From assembly GCA_027214255.1 (NCBI GenBank), contig JAPWHL010000028.1, forward strand, positions 1-50,879: a DNA stretch of 50,879 bases. The letters are read 5' to 3'. Positions within the stretch are counted from its first letter, which is position 1; each line of letters opens with the position of its first letter. The translations under genes were made by a program, and so were the position numbers. Origin of the DNA: Roseovarius aestuarii. Lineage in GTDB: Bacteria > Pseudomonadota > Alphaproteobacteria > Rhodobacterales > Rhodobacteraceae. The notes beneath the pieces are model-generated. The model made no database searches and was not told where the DNA came from. It worked only from the letters and a program-made list of their open reading frames with translations. Of the stretch, positions 46,420-50,879 are shown in pieces.

Positions 46420-47826
46420 ATGTCCGAAATCATCCGCTGGAGTGCTGCGCGCACCGTCCGCCACCTGAAGGCGCGCGATGTCAGCGCCGTTGAGGTGGTT
46501 CAGGCCCATCTGGATCGACTGGACGCAATCAACCCGAAACTGAATGCGGTTGTAGATATGGTCCCTGATGCGTTGGAGCGCGCGCGCGCCATCGACACCG
46601 GCACATTGCCCGCCGGCTTGCTGGCCGGGGCGCCGATCACAACCAAGATCAATGCAGATCAGGCCGGGCTGGCCACCACCAACGGCGTCGCCGCGTTTGC
46701 CAACAACATCGCGCCTGCCGACAGCCCGCTGTTGCATAACCTCAAAGAGGCCGGGGCCGTCGTCATCGGGCGCACCAACACCCCCGAACTGTCGCTGCGC
46801 TGGTGCACGTCCAACCCGCTGCATGGAATGTCCCTGAGCCCATGGGGCGAACAAATCACCCCCGGCGGGTCCAGCGGTGCGGCGGCGGCGGCCGTCGCCA
46901 GCGGGATCGGTGTCATCGCACATGGCAATGACGTGGGCGGCTCACTGCGCTATCCGGCCTATTGCTGCGGGCTGGCCTCGCTGCGCCCGTCTCGCGGACG
47001 CATACCAACCTATAATCCCAGCGCCAAATCCGAGCGTCCCCCGGTATTTGACCGGATGAGCGTCCACGGCCCCATCGCCCGTACGGTCGAAGATGTGCAG
47101 CTGGGATTGTCCGCGATGCGTGGGTTTTCCGCTGACGATCCGGGCTGGACCAGCGCGCGCGCCTATGGGCGCGAGCGAAAACGCGGCCCGGTACGGATCG
47201 GCATTGCAATGGACGGTTTTTCCATGTCGCCCCATGCCGAAGTCACAGCCGCCATGACCCGCGCAACCGAGGCTGCGCGCGCCGCCGGTTGCATCCTGAC
47301 ACCTGTCGATTTGCCGAACACCGCACGCATGTCCGAAATCTGGGGACAGTTGATTTTCACCGAGATCGCGCATTTTTATGCAACGGCCGTAAATGAATAC
47401 ATCAGCGATGACGCCCGCCGTTGGGTGCGGGATTTCAGCGATCATTTCGGCACGCTGGACTTGCCCGGATATATGGACGCTCTGGCCGAACGCAGCCTAC
47501 ACCAACGCGCATGGGCGCATATGTTTGATGACCTTGACGCGGTGTTGATGCCGGTCTCGCTGCAACCGCCCTTTGCCAACAATCTGGATTTTGACGCACC
47601 GGACAAAGCCGGGTGGATGATTGATGCGCAGGCGCCTTTATATGTGGTCAATCTGATCGGCCTGCCCGCACTGGCCTTGCCCACCCATGTGGCGGACGGC
47701 GTGCCAAGCGGTGTGCAACTGGTTGGGCCGATGCATGACGATGACCGCGTTCTCAGCATTGGGGCAATGCTGGAACGCGAACTGGGCACGGTTTTAGGTG
47801 ACATACCCCAAGCGTTTCGCCTGTAA
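46420..47826 (+). CDS. Amidase signature family protein
   Basis: A 468-residue Ser-cisSer-Lys hydrolase. Lys76 in GAPITTKINADQAG, Ser151 in TPGGSSGAAAAAVASGIGVI and Ser175 in GNDVGGSLRYPAYC are at the correct spacing (75 and 24 residues). The C-terminus has the family's VNLIGLPALALPTHVADGVP block. It hydrolyses an amide or indole-acetamide-like substrate that is not determinable. It sits in the opposite orientation between hisD and the DUF2948-murA pair, so it looks like an insertion into a core neighbourhood. Confidence 0.92.
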   Translation: MSEIIRWSAARTVRHLKARDVSAVEVVQAHLDRLDAINPKLNAVVDMVPDALERARAIDTGTLPAGLLAGAPITTKINADQAGLATTNGVAAFANNIAPADSPLLHNLKEAGAVVIGRTNTPELSLRWCTSNPLHGMSLSPWGEQITPGGSSGAAAAAVASGIGVIAHGNDVGGSLRYPAYCCGLASLRPSRGRIPTYNPSAKSERPPVFDRMSVHGPIARTVEDVQLGLSAMRGFSADDPGWTSARAYGRERKRGPVRIGIAMDGFSMSPHAEVTAAMTRATEAARAAGCILTPVDLPNTARMSEIWGQLIFTEIAHFYATAVNEYISDDARRWVRDFSDHFGTLDLPGYMDALAERSLHQRAWAHMFDDLDAVLMPVSLQPPFANNLDFDAPDKAGWMIDAQAPLYVVNLIGLPALALPTHVADGVPSGVQLVGPMHDDDRVLSIGAMLERELGTVLGDIPQAFRL

Positions 47827-47835
47827 CTTGCGCAC

Positions 47836-47867
47836 CCGCCCCCGGTATCATGCGAGGACGGGGGCGG
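47836..47867. terminator. Convergent hairpin between the amidase gene and DUF2948
   Basis: CCGCCCCCG (47836-47844) and CGGGGGCGG (47859-47867) form a perfect 9-bp stem with a 14-base loop, in the gap between two converging genes. It lacks a U-tract on either side. Confidence 0.5.
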
Positions 47868-47886
47868 ATACATCATCGAGACATGC

Positions 47887-48357
47887 CTACTCTGGGTGCG
47901 TAGGCGCCTTGCCGGAGGGGGCAACATAGGGGCGCGTTACGTCTTTCAGGGTTGCTTCCAGCGCCTCGACCTCCAGCCGGATCGCGCCGTCACCCGCCAA
48001 CGTCAACAACCAAACCCCCGCGGCATCCTCGCCCGGTTCATAGGTCACACTCAGCAGGGACAGGACCGTATCCTTTTCACTGCGATCAATACCTTGCGTG
48101 GCGACACGGGTCACGTTGTCTATCGCAAAAAGCGATTGTACGCGTTCCGGTGCGTGGCGATCCTTGCCAGGATCTTCCCAGCGAAAGCGATTTAACAACA
48201 GGCCAAAACGACGGGCATCTGCGCGCCACGTCATCTCGGTTATAGGAAAAACCGCATCCTGCACCAGCGACGACAGAACCGGCACATCCTCGGCGTTCAG
48301 CGCGCCCAGATTCAGCGGCGCCTCCCCTCCGTCTTCAAATCTGGCGTCATCACTCAT
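47887..48357 (-). CDS. DUF2948 family protein
   Basis: A 156-residue protein: [47 protein letters not shown], and [20 protein letters not shown] are the family's blocks. Function unknown; it is regularly found beside murA in alphaproteobacteria. Its ATG overlaps the murA TGA by 4 bp (ATGA), so the two are translationally coupled. Confidence 0.88.
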   Translation of the reverse strand: MSDDARFEDGGEAPLNLGALNAEDVPVLSSLVQDAVFPITEMTWRADARRFGLLLNRFRWEDPGKDRHAPERVQSLFAIDNVTRVATQGIDRSEKDTVLSLLSVTYEPGEDAAGVWLLTLAGDGAIRLEVEALEATLKDVTRPYVAPSGKAPTHPE

Positions 48358-49622
48358 GCGCCCGACACCCGTTCGATTTTCGCACCAACATTGCGCAGTT
48401 TTTCCTCGACCCGCTCATAGCCGCGATCCAGATGGTAAACCCGGTTCACGATCGTTTCGCCCTCGGCGGCCAATCCGGCAAGAATCAGCGACACCGACGC
48501 GCGCAAATCAGTCGCCATGACCGGCGCGCCTTTCAGACGCTCGACGCCCGTCACCGTGGCATGCCCGCCGTGCACATCAATATTCGCCCCCATGCGCATC
48601 AATTCCGGCGCATGCATAAAGCGGTTTTCAAAAATCTTCTCTTCCAGAACCGACGTGCCCTCGGCGGTGCACATCAGCGCCATAAACTGAGCCTGCAAAT
48701 CGGTGGGAAAGCCGGGAAATGGTTCGGTCTCGACATCGACGGCCCGGATGCGGCCATTCTTGCGTGCAACTTTCAGGCCGGTCTTGGTCTCTTCCACCGA
48801 GATACCCGCCGCATCCAACTTTTCGCAAAACGCCGACAGAAGATCGATTCGGCCCCCCAGACACTCCACCTCGCCGCCGCAGATGGCCGGGGCCAGCATA
48901 TAGGTGCCCAGCTCAATCCGGTCAGTCACAACCGGATGCGTCGCGCCATGCAAACGCTCGACGCCCTGAACATTGATCGTATCGGTCCCGTCGCCCTCGA
49001 TCTGTGCGCCCATCTTGCGCAAACACTCAGCCAGATCGACAATCTCGGGCTCGCGCGCAGCGCGTTTCAAAACCGTCGTTCCCTTGGCCAGCGTCGCCGC
49101 CATCAACGCATTCTCGGTGGCCCCCACAGACACGAACGGAAATTCCACGGTCCCGCCTTTGAGACCGCCGGGGGCCTTGGCGTGCACATAACCTTCGCGC
49201 AACTCCAGTTCAGCACCCATCGCCTCGAGCGCCTTGAGGTGCAAATCAACCGGACGAGCCCCGATCGCACAGCCTCCGGGCAAGGAAACAACCGCATGGC
49301 CAAAACGCGCCAACAGCGGACCCAGCACCAGAATCGACGCGCGCATCTTGCGCACAATGTCATAATCCGCCCGCTGACTGCTCAAGGCGTGGCTGGACAT
49401 CGCGATCACCTGACCGCCTTGCAACGTCGACACCTCGGCCCCCAACGATTCCAGCAGGGCCGTCATTGTGCGAATATCCGAGAGTCGCGGCGCATTCGTC
49501 AGCGTCAGCGGCTCGTCACTCAGTAATGTGGCCGGCATCAGCGTAAGGCACGCATTCTTGGCCCCCGCAATCGGGATCGTCCCACTCAGCGGGCCATTCC
49601 CCGTTACGATAATTGAATCCAT
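48354..49622 (-). CDS. murA: UDP-N-acetylglucosamine 1-carboxyvinyltransferase
   Basis: A 422-residue enzyme that transfers enolpyruvate from PEP to UDP-GlcNAc, the first committed step of peptidoglycan synthesis and the fosfomycin target. Start [20 protein letters not shown], with [20 protein letters not shown]; the [20 protein letters not shown] block carries the catalytic Cys (GGCAIGARP). [20 protein letters not shown] and [22 protein letters not shown] end are conserved. Preceded by the 51-residue protein (5 bp gap). Confidence 0.97.
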   Translation of the reverse strand: MDSIIVTGNGPLSGTIPIAGAKNACLTLMPATLLSDEPLTLTNAPRLSDIRTMTALLESLGAEVSTLQGGQVIAMSSHALSSQRADYDIVRKMRASILVLGPLLARFGHAVVSLPGGCAIGARPVDLHLKALEAMGAELELREGYVHAKAPGGLKGGTVEFPFVSVGATENALMAATLAKGTTVLKRAAREPEIVDLAECLRKMGAQIEGDGTDTINVQGVERLHGATHPVVTDRIELGTYMLAPAICGGEVECLGGRIDLLSAFCEKLDAAGISVEETKTGLKVARKNGRIRAVDVETEPFPGFPTDLQAQFMALMCTAEGTSVLEEKIFENRFMHAPELMRMGANIDVHGGHATVTGVERLKGAPVMATDLRASVSLILAGLAAEGETIVNRVYHLDRGYERVEEKLRNVGAKIERVSGA

Positions 49623-49627
49623 GCCTG

Positions 49628-49783
49628 TTATCCTTTGCCCTGCTCACTATCGCCACCCGCAGCACCCCGCGCCCTGCTTTGGGCCTTGCGCCGCGCCAAA
49701 TTCGCCTTCAGCGCCTGCTTCAGCCGGTCCTCGCGCGTCTTGCCCGTCTTGGCAGGCTTCTTGGGGGTCTTATCACTGCTCAT
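49628..49783 (-). CDS. Small basic protein upstream of murA, 51 aa
   Basis: An ORF too short for usual listing: it begins [20 protein letters not shown], runs [20 protein letters not shown] and ends [11 protein letters not shown]. It is highly Lys/Arg-rich with a probable amphipathic helix around [19 protein letters not shown]. It is 5 bp ahead of murA on the same strand and probably cotranscribed. Similar short proteins sit before murA in relatives, which I recall rather than verified. Function unknown; nucleic-acid binding is possible from the charge. Confidence 0.7.
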   Translation of the reverse strand: MSSDKTPKKPAKTGKTREDRLKQALKANLARRKAQSRARGAAGGDSEQGKG

Positions 49784-49865
49784 GCGCCTTCTCTACAGGA
49801 GGCGCGGCCAAGCGTCCAGATTACGCTTGCACCAAGGGCCAGAAGCGTCTAATCAGCGCCCGATT

Positions 49866-49940
49866 GCTGTGGTAGCTCAGTGGCAGAGCACACCCTTGGT
49901 AAGGGTGAGGTCGAGAGTTCAATCCTCTCTCACAGCACCA
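49866..49940 (+). tRNA. tRNA-Thr (anticodon GGT)
   Basis: A full cloverleaf: acceptor GCTGTGG/TCACAGC (one G-U), D stem GCTC/GAGC, anticodon stem CACCC/GGGTG with loop TTGGTAA giving anticodon GGT, T stem GAGAG/CTCTC with TTCAATC loop, and an encoded CCA (49938-49940). Length 75. The minus-strand serine recombinase frame overlaps its last 22 bases, marking it as an integration target. Confidence 0.95.
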
Positions 49941-50802
49941 TTAACTTTTTGACCCCCTGAAAACATGCCCAAAGCCTTGAAGGGTAACGCTTTTTGAGGT
50001 GTTCTATGTGCCCCATTTCGATGGTACGCAAAACCCTCAGTAAAGGCCAATCTGAGCAGTGTTCTGCGCAGTGTAAAATCTCCGCTTTCCCATAGTTTCC
50101 AAGGGCTTGAGAGGAACTTCAAAGAGAGTTCTATCATCTCCTCAAGCCTGCCCGCTTTCGGCTCACTTTTGGAGACATTTTCCCGCATACGGGCCTTCTC
50201 TTTTTCGAGTTGATTGAGCTTTTTTTCATAGGCAGAGATCACGGCGTCGTTGGTCGCGTTCATGATACGACCAAGCAAAGTTTCGATTTGTTTTTCAACA
50301 TCAAGAATCTGGCGTTGCGATGAACGCTTGGCATCCTTCGCCTGATCCAGCCGTGCGTCCCAAGCTTGCCTGAACATGGCCTTCGTCAAAGCAAAGAGCT
50401 TTGGACTGGGCTCAAGTGTTTTGACAATCTCACCAAAGGCACCTTCGAGCTTGTCGCGTGGGATGGATTTTCCGTAGCTGTCGCAGCCCTTCGTATGACA
50501 GGCATAGTACGGATAACTCTTATACTTACCTTTGGACCAAGAGGATCGCAGAGACGCGTTGCAATCGCCGCAGGTAGCAAAGCCCCTTAGGGCAAAGTCC
50601 TCGCCAGTGTTTTTGCGCTCTGGTGCATATCCAGTGGTTTTTAAGCGTTCTTGTACCCGATCAAATGTTGCCATCGAAATCAGCGGTGCATGCTGACCTT
50701 TCAGCCAGCTCAACCCGTAGACCTCACTACACACATATCCAGCATAGAGCGGCTGTTTCATCAGGTCAGCGACACGCTTGTCATGGACCTTACCCTGAAT
50801 GT
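49919..50802 (-). pseudogene. Large serine recombinase, C-terminal part, interrupted
   Basis: About 294 residues of a serine integrase. The end of the Recombinase domain is GKVHDKRVADLMKQPLYAGY, followed by a zinc ribbon with CGDC and two further Cys (ACHTKGCDSYGKS), and a coiled-coil about 100-200 residues on (LDVEKQIETLLGRI, KLNQLEKEKARMRENV). The N-terminal catalytic Ser domain is missing: homology runs to 50802, where an IS3-like end begins and an in-frame TAG lies four bases inside it. The stop codon lies inside the tRNA-Thr 3' end. It would have integrated an element at this tRNA. Confidence 0.85.
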
Positions 50803-50879
50803 TGAGCTACCCCCCGAAAATCGGACGCTGACGTAAGCTGCGATTTGTAGTCTGCTGATCTTCAACACGAAGGAGCTCA
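50803..50879 (+). mobile_element. IS3-like insertion sequence, left end (runs off window)
   Basis: From 50803 the sequence reads TGAGCTACCCCCCGAAAATC, an IS3-type terminus (TGA, then a C-run), then about 50 bp of leader and a strong ribosome site AAGGAG (50870-50875) right at the window edge, where the orfA start would follow. It interrupts the serine recombinase frame. The element itself is outside the window, so the family call rests on the end and ribosome-site layout alone. Confidence 0.55.

Noticed and set aside
49919..50761. A complete 280-residue recombinase gene.
   Set aside because: It lacks the N-terminal serine catalytic domain; the Met at 50761 is internal, and homology continues upstream to 50802.

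Overview
The window reads as chromosome of an alphaproteobacterium of the Rhodobacteraceae (Roseobacter group). This rests on the F1 operon atpHAGDC without F0 genes beside it, a CIRCE element on groESL, TTAA-N7-TTAA (CtrA-type) boxes, hisC-tyrA-extensin, hisD with UPF0262 and an LMW-phosphatase-like gene, murA with DUF2948, and several families typical of that group (DUF2125, DUF1294, H-type lectin, Hint_2, TIGR01459). Genus cannot be fixed from the sequence alone. There is no rRNA and no CRISPR array; one tRNA gene is present.

Layout. (1) 1-129: left end of an IS3-family element running out of the window. (2) 310-6203: a five-gene minus-strand accessory operon, transcribed FAD oxidoreductase > BCCT transporter > enolase-superfamily enzyme > second enolase-superfamily enzyme > GntR/FCD regulator. 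It looks like a self-contained, substrate-inducible uptake and catabolism unit, probably for a quaternary-ammonium or other zwitterionic compound; the substrate is unknown. (3) 6497-7664: a scrap zone of four broken genes (LysR, MFS, tyrosine recombinase, IS3 OrfB). The IS end there matches the IS end at the left border, so the catabolic operon is bracketed by related IS3 remnants. (4) 7746-9987: groESL with CIRCE, promoter and terminator. (5) 10092-20046: a CtrA-like box array followed by mostly housekeeping genes (TraB/GumN, DUF2161, Mn-pyrophosphatase ppaC, HAD hydrolase, MaoC hydratase, ribF, ltaE, HCCA isomerase-like, prs, H-type lectin). (6) 20152-25169: the F1-ATPase operon. (7) 25506-41988: methyltransferase, gloB, clpA, M23 peptidase, a MotA/MotB-like motor pair with a long coiled coil, chaC, DUF2125, hisC-tyrA-extensin, rpsD, a stand-alone Hint protein, and an LpxR-like lipid A deacylase. 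(8) 42313-49783: GNAT, SnoaL-like, LMW phosphatase, UPF0262, VOC protein, hisD, amidase, DUF2948, murA and a 51-residue basic protein not previously boxed as an ORF. (9) 49866-50879: tRNA-Thr(GGT), into whose 3' end the stop region of a serine recombinase runs, marking an integrated element. The recombinase is itself cut by another IS3-like left end at 50803.

The most novel material is the catabolic operon with its two non-canonical enolase-superfamily active sites, the motor-like pair at 30.7-34.0 kb, the tandem TTAA array, and the nested mobile elements at the tRNA-Thr. The rest is ordinary core genome. Starts were often moved inward from the longest frame on the basis of Shine-Dalgarno sequences, stop/start coupling and family N-termini; those choices are stated in each entry.
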